Positions 45,486 to 53,385 of a stretch of 64,000 nt of DNA are shown one piece after another. Origin of the DNA: CBDCRK01 sp965220955 (lineage in GTDB: Bacteria; Desulfobacterota; Binatia; Bin18; CBDCRK01); the NCBI GenBank assembly GCA_965220955.1, contig CBDCRK010000037.1, positions 310,001 through 374,000 of the forward strand, given 5' to 3'. How positions within the stretch are numbered: position 1 is the stretch's first letter; every line of letters starts with the position of its first letter. The notes under the pieces are model-generated. The model did not search any database and was not told the origin of the DNA. It saw only the letters and a list, made by a program, of their open reading frames with translations. Both the position numbers and the translations under genes were made by a program.

Positions 45486-45515
45486 TTTATACCGAAGTCT
45501 CTCTTTTGCTGTCAA
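45486..45515 (-). promoter_or_regulatory. Sigma70-type promoter for leuL-leuA inside the end of pssA
   Basis: On the minus strand TTGACA (45515-45510), an 18-base spacer and TATAAA (45491-45486). A start about 7 bases on would fall near 45479, almost at the leader peptide ATG. A perfect -35 box at this spot supports separate control of leuA from the upstream ilv-psd-pss genes. Confidence 0.5.
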
Positions 45516-46326
45516 GAGCTGGCGGCCGAACCACATGCAGTGTAACCTCTGACTCCTCCTCCTTTTCTGCTTGTCCCTTATGTCGCAGGGTCCCAAGCCA
45601 ACGCACCGGCCCGGAAAGGGTGTAGGCAAGAGAGAAAGTGAAGAGCATGATCTGTGGCTTGGCAATGATCAACTCGATCACAATGATCCCGGCCACTAGG
45701 ATCCAAAAGGGCTGCCGGCGCCGAAGCTGCAGCTCTTTGAAGCTGACGTAGGGGATATTACTCACCATAAGCCCAGCTAGCAGGTAAATCACTAGGAGCA
45801 GAATAATGTGTTTGTGTGTGGCCCCTTCCCCTCCCAGGAAATAGTACATGAGGATAATGGTGGAAATGAGTGAGGACGCTGCCGGAACGGGAAGACCAAT
45901 AAAGCCTTGTTTCTCTATCACGTTCACCTGCACATTAAAGCGGGCCAGCCGTAAGGCCCCGCACACCACATATAGAGAAGCAGCCAGCCAGCCCCACACC
46001 CCCCAAGGTTCGAGTGCCCACTTATATACCAAGATACCCGGAGCCACACCAAAAGCGACGAGGTCGGAGAGAGAGTCGTATTCCAATCCGAAGTGGCTGG
46101 AAGTTTTGGTTATACGGGCAATACGGCCATCGAGGCCATCTAACATTTGCGCTACCAAAACAGCAATGGCTGCCAACAGGTATTTGTCGTTAAGAGTGAG
46201 AATAATCGCATAAAACCCGCAGAAGAGACCAGCCGTGGTGCACAGGTTAGGCAGCAGGTACACCCCTTTACGTAGCGGTGACACCCCCTGCCTGGCCCTC
46301 CGAGTTATCCGCGTTCTGGCTCTCAT
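45487..46326 (-). CDS. pssA: CDP-diacylglycerol-serine O-phosphatidyltransferase
   Basis: 279 residues with six to seven membrane segments. The CDP-alcohol phosphatidyltransferase motif is complete: DGLDGRIARITKTSSHFGLE then YDSLSD (D-G-x2-A-R-x8-G-x3-D-x3-D). It makes phosphatidylserine, the substrate of Psd encoded just upstream; the genes overlap by four bases (ATGA). The last 30 codons contain the leuA promoter. Confidence 0.93.
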   Translation of the reverse strand: MRARTRITRRARQGVSPLRKGVYLLPNLCTTAGLFCGFYAIILTLNDKYLLAAIAVLVAQMLDGLDGRIARITKTSSHFGLEYDSLSDLVAFGVAPGILVYKWALEPWGVWGWLAASLYVVCGALRLARFNVQVNVIEKQGFIGLPVPAASSLISTIILMYYFLGGEGATHKHIILLLVIYLLAGLMVSNIPYVSFKELQLRRRQPFWILVAGIIVIELIIAKPQIMLFTFSLAYTLSGPVRWLGTLRHKGQAEKEEESEVTLHVVRPPALDSKRETSV

Positions 46327-46976
46327 AAGTACTCTCCAATAACTGTCTCTCCTGCTCTCACTTGCTCCCCAACCTTTACCCTGAAATCAACCTCCGGAGA
46401 ATGATAGAGATCGACACGCGAGCCAAAGACAATCATACCATACCGTTCCCCTTGCATGACCTCTACCTCCCCTTTAAGCGAACAGAAGATCCGCCGCGCT
46501 ATCATACCAGCAATCTGCACTAGAAGTAGCTTGCGTCCCAGGCGGTCTTCGATGACCACAGCATTCTGCTCATTGGCAGAAGAAGCCTCCAGCATATAGG
46601 CAGCCCGAAACTGCCCTCGCTGATAATAGACCTGGGTAACCCGGCCTGAGATAGGAATGCGGTTAACGTGGACATCGAGTGGGGACATGAAGATACTCAC
46701 CCGCGAGGCTGAAGCTGAGAGAAATCTCTCCTCCCGTATGCCTTTTTCTAGGGCTACTACCCGACCGTCTGCCGGAGACACTATCAATTTCTCTCCGAGC
46801 GGAGTTTCTCGCTCTGGGTCGCGGAAAAAAAAGGCGGCAAAAAGGGCAAGAAGAAAGAAGAAAAGAGAGAGAACCTGGAGGAGAAAAGAAGGATTTTGAA
46901 GATGGAGCAACTTTAAGATAAAGGAGGCCACCCCTAGCCCCAGAATCCATGGATACCCCTCACGGGCAAAGTGCAT
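46323..46976 (-). CDS. psd: Phosphatidylserine decarboxylase, short type
   Basis: 217 residues from ATG 46976 (ribosome-binding site weak, so the start is uncertain; 47021 is the alternative). Two N-terminal membrane segments, FFRDPERETP, LIVSPADGRVV, SIFMSPLDVHVNR and the self-cleavage site in YGMIVFGSRVDLYHS (Gly-Ser, source of the pyruvoyl group) define the short Psd form. Converts phosphatidylserine to phosphatidylethanolamine at the inner membrane. Sits in the common ilvC-psd-pssA-leuA order. Confidence 0.92.
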   Translation of the reverse strand: MHFAREGYPWILGLGVASFILKLLHLQNPSFLLQVLSLFFFLLALFAAFFFRDPERETPLGEKLIVSPADGRVVALEKGIREERFLSASASRVSIFMSPLDVHVNRIPISGRVTQVYYQRGQFRAAYMLEASSANEQNAVVIEDRLGRKLLLVQIAGMIARRIFCSLKGEVEVMQGERYGMIVFGSRVDLYHSPEVDFRVKVGEQVRAGETVIGEYL

Positions 46977-47040
46977 ACTCAGGTAGTGGCAGGCCCCTAT
47001 ACCTGCCTTGCTCCAGGGCAACCACGGGGGATTGTCCCTA

Positions 47041-48057
47041 CTAGTTCTTTGTCTTATCCACCAGCCGACTTTGCTGCAGCCACGGCATCATTGCCCTCAG
47101 AGTCGCTCCTACTTTCTCCGCCTGATGGTTTTCTCCTTCTTTGCGCAGCTCACGAAAGTGAGGAAGGCCAACACGATACTCGGTAAGCCACTCGTCGGCA
47201 AATTTGCCTGACTGAATGTCCGCCAAAATCTGCTTCATAACTTGGCGGGTCTCCGGGCCAATAACCTGTCTGCCCCGAGTCATATCTCCGTACTCGGCGG
47301 TGTTGCTAATAGAGTAGCGCATGTTGGAGATGCCGCCCTCATAGATCAAGTCAACAATCAGCTTCATCTCATGAATGCACTCAAAGTAGGCCATCTCTGG
47401 GGCATAGCCAGCCTCGACCAGAGTTTCGAATCCAGCTCGCATAAGCTCGGTAAGTCCACCGCACAGGACCGATTGTTCACCAAAGAGATCCGTCTCCGTT
47501 TCTTCTCGAAACGAGGTCTCGATGATTGCCGCCCGACCCCCACCAATGGCTGAGGCGTAAGCAAGCCCTACCTCCTTGGCGTCGCCTGAGGGGTCCTGCC
47601 CAAGCGCCAGGAGACAAGGCACGCCCTTACCTTTCTCAAATTCGCTACGCAAGAGATGGCCAGGTCCTTTAGGAGCAACCATGAAAACATTGACGTCAGA
47701 GGAAGGGACGATCTTTTTAAAATGGATATTAAATCCGTGAGCGCAGGCAAGGTATTTGCCAGGCCTCAACCCTTGCTGAATCTCCGCTTCATACATCCCG
47801 CTGGCTGCCTCATCGGGCACAAGCATCATAATAATGTCTCCCCAGGTAGCAGCCTCAGAGGTCTCTTTCACTCTCAGCCCAACATTTTCTGCCTTGGGCC
47901 AAGATTGGCTTCCCTTTTTGAGCCCCACCATCACTTCCATACCACTGTCCTGCAGATTGAGCGCATGGGCATGACCTTGGCTGCCATAGCCAATGATAGC
48001 AATCTTCTTGTCTTTCAGGTGCTGAGGATTGGTATCTTTATCATAATAGATGTTCAT
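47041..48057 (-). CDS. ilvC: Ketol-acid reductoisomerase
   Basis: 338 residues, class I. NADP-binding IIGYGSQGHAHALNLQDSG, FMVAPKGPGHLLRSEF, and the C-terminal knotted domain with the Mg ligands in LFGEQSVLCGGLTELM and YFECIHEMKLIVDLIYEGG. It isomerises and reduces acetolactate in valine and leucine synthesis. Start overlaps the ilvN stop by four bases (ATGA). Confidence 0.97.
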   Translation of the reverse strand: MNIYYDKDTNPQHLKDKKIAIIGYGSQGHAHALNLQDSGMEVMVGLKKGSQSWPKAENVGLRVKETSEAATWGDIIMMLVPDEAASGMYEAEIQQGLRPGKYLACAHGFNIHFKKIVPSSDVNVFMVAPKGPGHLLRSEFEKGKGVPCLLALGQDPSGDAKEVGLAYASAIGGGRAAIIETSFREETETDLFGEQSVLCGGLTELMRAGFETLVEAGYAPEMAYFECIHEMKLIVDLIYEGGISNMRYSISNTAEYGDMTRGRQVIGPETRQVMKQILADIQSGKFADEWLTEYRVGLPHFRELRKEGENHQAEKVGATLRAMMPWLQQSRLVDKTKN

Positions 48058-48755
48058 GCTGCCCTCTCCTTCTTAGCCTTCTCGCTAATCTGCTTGCCTG
48101 ACAAGCTCTGTTTCCTGGGCTTCTTTCTAAGTTGCTTGCCTGGCAAGCTCTGCTCACTGCGCTCGCTTACTAACGCCTCGCTTAGTTCGGGCCTTTGGCC
48201 AGAACCGTTCGGCTTCCTCTCACTCACCAACACTTCGCTTAATTCCACGGTTTGGCTACGCGCCGATGTAGAGAGTATCTGCATTCCCCGTTGTATTGCC
48301 ACCTTACCTGTGCGCACTATTTCTCTTATCCCCAGGGGCTTGAGCAGATCAAGAATCGCTTTGATCTTGTCCTCGTCCCCGGTCATCTCAATAATGTATG
48401 AACGGGGACCAACATCAATCACCTTAGCACGAAAAATATTAACAAGGTTAAAGACCTCTGCCCGGGTACGTTCGTCTGCGGTAACCTTTATGAGCACCAT
48501 CTCCCTCTCTATGTAGGTAGTGTCCTGCAAATCAACTACCTTGATTACACAGATGAGCTTGTTGAGTTGCTTGACAACCTGCTCCATAATCTGGTCATCG
48601 CCACTAGTAATGAGCGTGATGTGGGAGACCGTAGGATCAAGGGTCTTAGCTACGGAGAGATCCTCAATGTTAAATCCCCGGCCGGCAAAAAGGGTTGCTA
48701 CCCGGGCAAGCACACCAGGCTCGTTTTCCACTAGAACAGAGACAATGTGACGCAT
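48054..48755 (-). CDS. ilvN: Acetolactate synthase small subunit with unusual C-terminal tail
   Basis: 233 residues against about 160-175 for the family. The first about 165 are a normal regulatory subunit: an ACT domain (HIVSVLVENEPGVLARVATL, RGFNIEDLSVAKT) and the ALS_ss_C domain (FRAKVIDVGPRSYIIEMTGD, GIREIVRTGKVAIQRG). The remaining about 65 residues are a basic, low-complexity tail of internal repeats (ELSEVLVSERK / ELSEALVSERS; EQSLPGKQLRKK / KQSLSGKQISEK) encoded by duplicated palindromic DNA. The catalytic subunit gene ilvB is not upstream and is not in this operon. Confidence 0.93.
   Translation of the reverse strand: MRHIVSVLVENEPGVLARVATLFAGRGFNIEDLSVAKTLDPTVSHITLITSGDDQIMEQVVKQLNKLICVIKVVDLQDTTYIEREMVLIKVTADERTRAEVFNLVNIFRAKVIDVGPRSYIIEMTGDEDKIKAILDLLKPLGIREIVRTGKVAIQRGMQILSTSARSQTVELSEVLVSERKPNGSGQRPELSEALVSERSEQSLPGKQLRKKPRKQSLSGKQISEKAKKERAA
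48091..48152. repeat. Palindromic 20-mers repeated inside the ilvN tail
   Basis: TGCTTGCCTGACAAGCTCTG (48091-48110) and TGCTTGCCTGGCAAGCTCTG (48133-48152) differ at one base and are 42 bases apart, keeping the frame. Each holds a GCTTGCC-GGCAAGC inverted repeat. A second pair of repeats (CTCGCTTA..., CACTTCGCTTA...) lies further left in the gene. Confidence 0.7.
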
Positions 48756-48814
48756 CTTTACTGCGATAAATGTGTTAAACGCGGGCTATTCCAGAGTCGT
48801 TCCGTAGTTATTCC

Positions 48815-49054
48815 TCATATCTTACCGTTCAGATCCTGCCTGTGGCGAGCAAGGATCTCCATGATCCGGTCCTTACCGGCAAGCTTCCTCTTCTGTATAC
48901 GTTTTTGCTCTATTTCCTCAGAGGGGGTGAGGTAGGGCTTCTGCCTAAGCTCATCAAGCCGTCGCTTTAGTCCCACATGTTCCTCATAATACCTGCGCAG
49001 CTCGGAGTCACTATCTATCAGAAAATGGATCAGTTCCTCTTCCTTTGCTTCCAT
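48815..49054 (-). CDS. DUF465 family protein (YdcH-like)
   Basis: 79 residues from ATG 49054. Two short helices form the DUF465 hairpin: LIDSDSELRRYYEEHVGLKR and EEIEQKRIQKRKLAGKDRIM followed by EILARHR. Common small protein of unknown function in Proteobacteria. It lies between ilvN and the EF-G-linked gene and may have its own transcript. Confidence 0.75.
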   Translation of the reverse strand: MEAKEEELIHFLIDSDSELRRYYEEHVGLKRRLDELRQKPYLTPSEEIEQKRIQKRKLAGKDRIMEILARHRQDLNGKI

Positions 49055-49116
49055 AGCAGGCCCCAAAAAAAAGAGAGTTCAACTCTATTACAGAGTAAAA
49101 GGGATTGCAACGGCCA

Positions 49117-49650
49117 CTAACTCCGTCTCGAGTCCTTCTGCAGCATAAGACGCTTCGCCTGTGTGGAGATAACCGTCGGAACATTCTTGCTCCTGGCTAG
49201 GTTACGAGTCTCACGCTTCTGCAAAAGAGGGAGCAAATGCATGGCAACGGCCAGGGGGGTATGAGGGTTCTCCACCAGCCCTAGTTTAACTAGTTTAACT
49301 TGATAATACTTGATCCAGTCCCGGTTGCCGGCCACTACACGTAGCAGCTCGTCTTCCGTCCCTCGGTTCCGTACCAAAGCCACAATTTCCTCATTAGTGA
49401 TGCGTGGATTTTGCAAGACATAACGCCGAATTGTGCGGCTAGGATCGCGCAAGAGCAACGTGCGAGCACCCTTATTCCCTCTCAACGCAAGCTTGGTTTT
49501 TTCGCTCACCGTCATGGTCTGAATCTGCACATAAAGGCTTTTGCTGGCTCCTTCCGGTTTGTTTTCCTCCTTTAACTCAGCGGGCAGGACTCTATTGTCC
49601 AGCCCAGAGAGGACCTCATGGACGCTGGGGTCAAGGTTTTCTTCGCTCAT
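49117..49650 (-). CDS. Conserved helical protein coupled to the EF-G paralogue
   Basis: 177 residues. The core MTVSEKTKLALRGNKGARTL, LLRDPSRTIRRYVLQNPRIT, NEEIVALVRNR and LVENPHTPLAVAMHLLPLL has the look of HEAT-like leucine-rich repeats (VLxNPRIxxxEI). This type of protein is widespread in delta-proteobacterial genomes as an uncharacterised family. Its start overlaps the stop of the EF-G-like gene by four bases, suggesting linked function. No enzyme motif. Confidence 0.6.
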   Translation of the reverse strand: MSEENLDPSVHEVLSGLDNRVLPAELKEENKPEGASKSLYVQIQTMTVSEKTKLALRGNKGARTLLLRDPSRTIRRYVLQNPRITNEEIVALVRNRGTEDELLRVVAGNRDWIKYYQVKLVKLGLVENPHTPLAVAMHLLPLLQKRETRNLARSKNVPTVISTQAKRLMLQKDSRRS

Positions 49651-51737
49651 CGACTCTGCTCCGCCTGAGCCTGCTTGGTCTGCGCAATAATCTTCTCAGC
49701 CAATTCGGGGGCAACCCTATCATAGTGAGAGAACTCAACCTGAAAGTCACCCCGGCCACTGGTCATCGAGCGGAGGTCGGGAGCGTAGCTTAGGACCTCC
49801 GCCATGGGGACATGCGCACGAATAATCTGGTTACTGGCTTTGGCATCCACACCAAGAAGCTTACCACGGCGCCGGTTTAAGTCTCCGGTAATATCCCCCA
49901 CATACTCCTCCGGCACTATGACCTCAATGGCCATAATGGGTTCAAGCAAAGACGGCTTAGCTTTTTCCACCGCGATCTTAAACCCCATAGAACCAGCGAT
50001 CTGAAAGGCCATATCAGAAGAGTCCACCTCATGGAACGAGCCGTCGTATAGCGTCACCCGCACGTCCACCATAGGATAGCCGGCCAAAACCCCTTCGCCC
50101 ATAGTGTTGCGGATTCCCTTCTCAACTGAGGGAATGTATTGCCTGGGAATCGCGCCACCAACGATTTTGTTGACAAACTCAAAGCCGGCACCGCGGGATA
50201 GAGGCTCAATCTCAATCCAGGTATCTCCATACTGGCCACGGCCACCAGACTGTTTCTTGTACTTGCCCTGGGCATTGGCCTTGCCTACAATCGTCTCCCT
50301 GTAGGGCACCTTCGGGGCTTTGAGCTCTACCTCCACGCCGAATTTGCGCTTGAGCTTCTCCACAATTACTTCAATGTGCAGCTGTCCAGCCCCGGAGATC
50401 AGGATTTCTTTACTCTGGGCATCCCGCCCAACCCTGAGCGCAACATCCTCTTCCGTTAACCGCTGCAGGGCGGTAGTGATTTTCTCCTCATCCCCTCTAG
50501 ACTTCAGACCCAGAGCAAAAGAGATTGCCGGTGAAAACTCCACGAGATCTTTGTAGCGAACCGAGGCCCGCTCATCACAAAGGGTGTCTCCAGAGTGTGT
50601 ATCTTTGAGTTTAGCCACAGCCACCACCTCGCCTACGGTGGCAGAGGGAACCGGCTCCTGCTTTTTCCCCTGTAGGCGGAAAATTTGGCCCAAACGTTCT
50701 TTCGTCTCTCGGGTAGAGTTGTATGCCGTAGAGTCACTCTCGACCGTTCCGGAGAGCACTTGGAAAATGGAGAGTTTGCCGGTAAAAGGATCAATAATAG
50801 TTTTGAAAACCTTAGCAGAAAAAGGCTCAGCGGAATCAGGCTTGCGCTCTACTTGCTCTCCGGTCTTAGGCTCCTCACCAACGGCTGGCTTACGATCTGC
50901 CGGTGCGGGCAGATAATCGACAATGGCATCAAGAAGGAGACCAGAACCAAGGTTCTTCAACGCCGAGCCACACAGCACAGGAAAGAGGGTTCCAGCAAAG
51001 ACGCCTTTTCGCAGAGTTTGCCCGAGTTCTTCTCGACTAATCTCTTCCCCTTCCAGGTAGCGGGTGAGAATATCATCATTTAGCTCTGCTACTGCCTCCA
51101 CCAGCTTTTCCCGGTATTCGTCTGCTTCTCCTTGGAGCTCCGAAGGAATCTCTTGTTCTTGTAAGACACCGGAATCGTCAACCGCCACCAGGGCCTTCAT
51201 GCTCAGAAGGTCTATCACTCCACGGAAATTATCCTGGCTGCCAATCGGCACATGCACAGCAACAAGCTTAGCATCAAGGACTTTCTGCATTTCTGTCAGA
51301 GCGTTCCCGAGCGATCCTTCTTCCCGGTCCATACGATTCAAAAACACCAGCCGGGGAAGACCCAGATCATGGGCCCATCCCCACATCCGTTCGCTCTCGA
51401 CCTTAAGTTGACCAGTCGAACTGGCAACAAAAATGGCCCCTCCCATTGCTTCCATACAACAGCGGGTGTCGGGGAGAAAGTTAGCATACCCGGGGGGATC
51501 AACAAGAAACACATTATGCCTCTTCCACGAAAGATCATGAAAGGAAGTCGAAATGGTAATCTGGCGCTTTATCTCTTCGGGCTCAAAGCTCAAGACCGAT
51601 GTGCCATCACTCACCTTGCCAAGACGAGTGGTTGCTCCCGCAGTAAAGAGCAATGCCTCCCCAAGAGAGGTTTTTCCTATTCCTCCTTCACCCAAGATGC
51701 CCACAGTCCTGGTCCGGTGAACGTCACTAACGGCCAT
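49647..51737 (-). CDS. EF-G-like translational GTPase paralogue (EF-G2 type)
   Basis: 696 residues with all five EF-G domains recognisable (domain IV: GQYGDTWIEIEPL...; domain V: EVIVPEEYVGDITGDLNRRR). The GTPase motifs diverge from elongating EF-G: P-loop GEGGIGKTSL instead of AHxDAGKTT, DPPGYANF instead of DTPGH, and NRMDRE instead of NKMD. The His of the DxxGH motif, needed for ribosome-stimulated hydrolysis, is replaced by Tyr. It is therefore probably not the canonical factor. GAGGAGG precedes the ATG. Confidence 0.88.
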   Translation of the reverse strand: MAVSDVHRTRTVGILGEGGIGKTSLGEALLFTAGATTRLGKVSDGTSVLSFEPEEIKRQITISTSFHDLSWKRHNVFLVDPPGYANFLPDTRCCMEAMGGAIFVASSTGQLKVESERMWGWAHDLGLPRLVFLNRMDREEGSLGNALTEMQKVLDAKLVAVHVPIGSQDNFRGVIDLLSMKALVAVDDSGVLQEQEIPSELQGEADEYREKLVEAVAELNDDILTRYLEGEEISREELGQTLRKGVFAGTLFPVLCGSALKNLGSGLLLDAIVDYLPAPADRKPAVGEEPKTGEQVERKPDSAEPFSAKVFKTIIDPFTGKLSIFQVLSGTVESDSTAYNSTRETKERLGQIFRLQGKKQEPVPSATVGEVVAVAKLKDTHSGDTLCDERASVRYKDLVEFSPAISFALGLKSRGDEEKITTALQRLTEEDVALRVGRDAQSKEILISGAGQLHIEVIVEKLKRKFGVEVELKAPKVPYRETIVGKANAQGKYKKQSGGRGQYGDTWIEIEPLSRGAGFEFVNKIVGGAIPRQYIPSVEKGIRNTMGEGVLAGYPMVDVRVTLYDGSFHEVDSSDMAFQIAGSMGFKIAVEKAKPSLLEPIMAIEVIVPEEYVGDITGDLNRRRGKLLGVDAKASNQIIRAHVPMAEVLSYAPDLRSMTSGRGDFQVEFSHYDRVAPELAEKIIAQTKQAQAEQSR

Positions 51738-51787
51738 AAGTCTTACCTCCTCATTTGGCGGGCAACGCCCGCTGTCTGACGCTTTGC

Positions 51788-52567
51788 TTAAATGTCGTTC
51801 GACACCCGGTTCCTTTCATAAATGATGCGTAATCCCTCCAGAGTCAAGAACTCGTCTACCTCTTCGATCATAGCAGATTCAGGAGCAATAAGGTGAGCCA
51901 ATCCACCGGTGGCAATCACCCGAGCCCTAACTCGATTCTCTTTCTGAATACGCTCCACCATACCGTCCACAAGAGAAAGATAGCCATACACAATCCCTGA
52001 CTGGATAGCATGGACCGTATTGCGACCCACCACCCGCGGCGGCTTAACGAGTTCTACCCGGTAAAGCTTGGCGGTTTTATGAAAGAGAGCGTCAAGCGAG
52101 ATGCCTATCCCTGGAACGATGGCTCCACCAACGTACTCTCCCTGCGCCGTGATATAGTTAAAAGTCGTTGCCGTACCAAAGTCCACTACAATGGTCGCAT
52201 CGTGGTAGCGCTCATAGGCAGCCACCGCATCCACGATCCGGTCCGCTCCAACCTCCCGCGGGCTATCGTAGAGGATGGGCATACCAGTCTTGGTGCCCGG
52301 GCCAATGACCAGAGGAGAGAGATGGAAATACTTGTGGGAGAGCTCCTCCACCACCTTGGTCATTGGCGGCACCACGCAGGAGACAGAAATCCCATGGATA
52401 GACGGAGTGGACAGATCTGAGGAAAGAAAGAGGTTGCGCAGAAGCACCCCGTATTCGTCCGCTGTGCGCTCTTCCTGGGTAACGAGCCGCCAGTGTTGGA
52501 GCAGTTCTCTCTCCTTATAGAGACCGATAACCGTATGAGAGTTCCCAACGTCAACAACAAGTAACAT
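51788..52567 (-). CDS. coaX: Type III pantothenate kinase
   Basis: 259 residues. ASKHA-fold kinase with LLVVDVGNSHTVIGLY (phosphate loop and Asp6), GADRIVDAVAAYE and VVDFGTATTFNYI (catalytic Asp region). It phosphorylates pantothenate, the first step to coenzyme A. Lies 20 bases after birA, in a nadC-birA-coaX cofactor operon. Confidence 0.95.
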   Translation of the reverse strand: MLLVVDVGNSHTVIGLYKERELLQHWRLVTQEERTADEYGVLLRNLFLSSDLSTPSIHGISVSCVVPPMTKVVEELSHKYFHLSPLVIGPGTKTGMPILYDSPREVGADRIVDAVAAYERYHDATIVVDFGTATTFNYITAQGEYVGGAIVPGIGISLDALFHKTAKLYRVELVKPPRVVGRNTVHAIQSGIVYGYLSLVDGMVERIQKENRVRARVIATGGLAHLIAPESAMIEEVDEFLTLEGLRIIYERNRVSNDI

Positions 52568-52587
52568 GGCTTTCCTGTAGCTGATTG

Positions 52588-53385
52588 CTAACTGCTGATC
52601 ACCGTCACTTCCCCAGCCACAATCCGACGGTGTCTGCCCTCCTTCTCTTCAAGCACAAGAGCCCCATCCGCATCAAGGCCGATGGCTTTCCCTTCTATTC
52701 TCCTGCCGGCTTCATCCACCACTACTCTTTTGCCTGTTAGGCGAGAGTAGTTTTCCCAGAGAGGACGAATCGCAGCCAGCCCCTGACGCAGAAAAAGGAA
52801 ATAGTGCTCTTCCAACCTGCCGAGTAGCTCAGCAGCAAATGTTGCCCTATCCACTTGCTGTCCGGTCTCGATAAACACCGAGGTTGCTTTCTCGCGCAGT
52901 TCCTCAGGAAAAACCTCTCTTGGGCAGTTGAGATTGACCCCAATACCTGAGACCACAAAGCCGACCTGGCTTCCTTGTGTTTCCATTTCCGTAAGGATAC
53001 CGGAAATCTTCCGATCATTCAGCAGCGTGTCATTAGGCCATTTCAAAGACGGCTTTAAGCGGGAGAAGCTCTCTACCGTTTCTGCCACCGCTACCCCGGC
53101 AATTAGGGTAAGCTGGGGAACTCGCAGGGCAGGAATCTGAGGCATGAGGATGATTGAGATATATAGATTAACTCCCTGAGGAGAGAAGAAACTTCGTCCC
53201 AAGCGCCCCCGCCCCTGAGTCTGCCCATCGGCAATCACCACCTCTCCTTCTTCAGCCCCTTCCCTGGCCAGGCGAAGAGCGTAGAGGTTAGTTGAGCCAA
53301 TTTCATCGAAATAGTGGAGTCGGCGGCCAAAACTCCTTGTACTGAGGGCAGAAGTAAGAGCAGCAGCAAAAGATTGTTCTTTCAT
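52588..53385 (-). CDS. birA: Biotin-[acetyl-CoA carboxylase] ligase, monofunctional
   Basis: 265 residues without the N-terminal helix-turn-helix of bifunctional BirA. Biotinyl-AMP site QTQGRGRLGRSFFSP, the FDEIGSTN strand, LKWPNDTLLNDRKISGILTE and GIGVNLN are all present, followed by a C-terminal SH3-like domain. It attaches biotin to carboxylase carrier proteins. Start overlaps the nadC stop in ATGA. Confidence 0.95.
   Translation of the reverse strand: MKEQSFAAALTSALSTRSFGRRLHYFDEIGSTNLYALRLAREGAEEGEVVIADGQTQGRGRLGRSFFSPQGVNLYISIILMPQIPALRVPQLTLIAGVAVAETVESFSRLKPSLKWPNDTLLNDRKISGILTEMETQGSQVGFVVSGIGVNLNCPREVFPEELREKATSVFIETGQQVDRATFAAELLGRLEEHYFLFLRQGLAAIRPLWENYSRLTGKRVVVDEAGRRIEGKAIGLDADGALVLEEKEGRHRRIVAGEVTVISS

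Noticed and set aside
45233..45486. T-box riboswitch upstream of leuA
   Set aside because: No T-box bulge consensus or specifier loop; a Leu-rich leader peptide with competing hairpins explains the region better.
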